NCBI GenBank assembly: GCA_000499405.2
Contig: HG738137.1
Location: 19,678,603-19,742,602, forward strand
Length of the DNA stretch: 64,000 bases
Direction of reading: 5' to 3'
From: Onchocerca volvulus
Taxonomy: Eukaryota > Nematoda > Chromadorea > Rhabditida > Onchocercidae
This document shows positions 64,000 to 64,000 of the stretch, in pieces. The first letter of the stretch is position 1; every line of letters starts with the position of its first letter. The position numbers and the translations under genes are program-made. The notes under the pieces were generated by a model, which had not been told where the DNA came from, searched no databases, and saw only the letters and a list, made by a program, of their open reading frames with translations.

Positions 64000-64000
64000 C

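Overview
The window looks like nuclear DNA of a nematode, most likely a clade III/filarial-type parasite. It is strongly AT-rich, with many short coding exons split by GT-AG introns of about 100-700 bases and nematode-style TTTCAG acceptors. Best protein matches from memory are to nematode genes (mig-2, lim-6, TWiK channels) or to general animal genes. The species call is inference. No prokaryotic, viral or transposase genes were recognised. All exon joins were made by hand: I translated both sides of each intron and required GT/AG boundaries, a continuous frame and agreement with remembered family sequences.

Layout, left to right. 1-2349 (+): 3' half of a two-pore potassium channel of the TWiK class. 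4113-10275 (-): COP1-type RING/coiled-coil/WD40 ubiquitin ligase, 14 exons. 12008-24258 (-): cyclin-G-associated kinase/auxilin (kinase, PTEN-like, J domain), 25 exons. 25012-25329 (+): CDC26, a small anaphase-promoting-complex subunit, divergent from GAK. 27210-30549 (-): rpb-11 (RNA polymerase II subunit) and, 71 bases downstream on the same strand, SLC7A6OS/Iwr1 (RNA polymerase II nuclear import factor), very probably an operon. 31665-39299 (+): an LMX1-class LIM-homeodomain gene (lim-6) with a 4.5 kb intron. 41294-43709 (+): B9D1/mksr-1, a ciliary transition-zone protein, with a perfect RFX/DAF-19 X-box about 590 bases upstream. 44134-45453 (-): ribosomal protein L19. 46131/47429-53920 (+): an EMSY-like ENT-domain nuclear protein. 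60625-62056 (+): mig-2, a Rac/RhoG-type GTPase. The right edge may hold the last exon of a minus-strand gene.

The genes are mostly independent housekeeping or neuronal genes. Two links stand out. The polymerase subunit and its import factor appear to share a transcript. B9D1 carries the regulatory motif expected of a cilium gene, next to lim-6, a neuronal-type regulator. The most unusual details are two splice acceptors lacking AG (COP1 intron 8, B9D1 intron 2), one GC-AG intron in GAK, a broken copy of B9D1 exon 2 inside B9D1 intron 4, and a roughly 118-base hairpin element in a COP1 intron. Intergenic stretches are AT-rich with short microsatellites. I saw no tRNA, rRNA or spliced-leader RNA genes.
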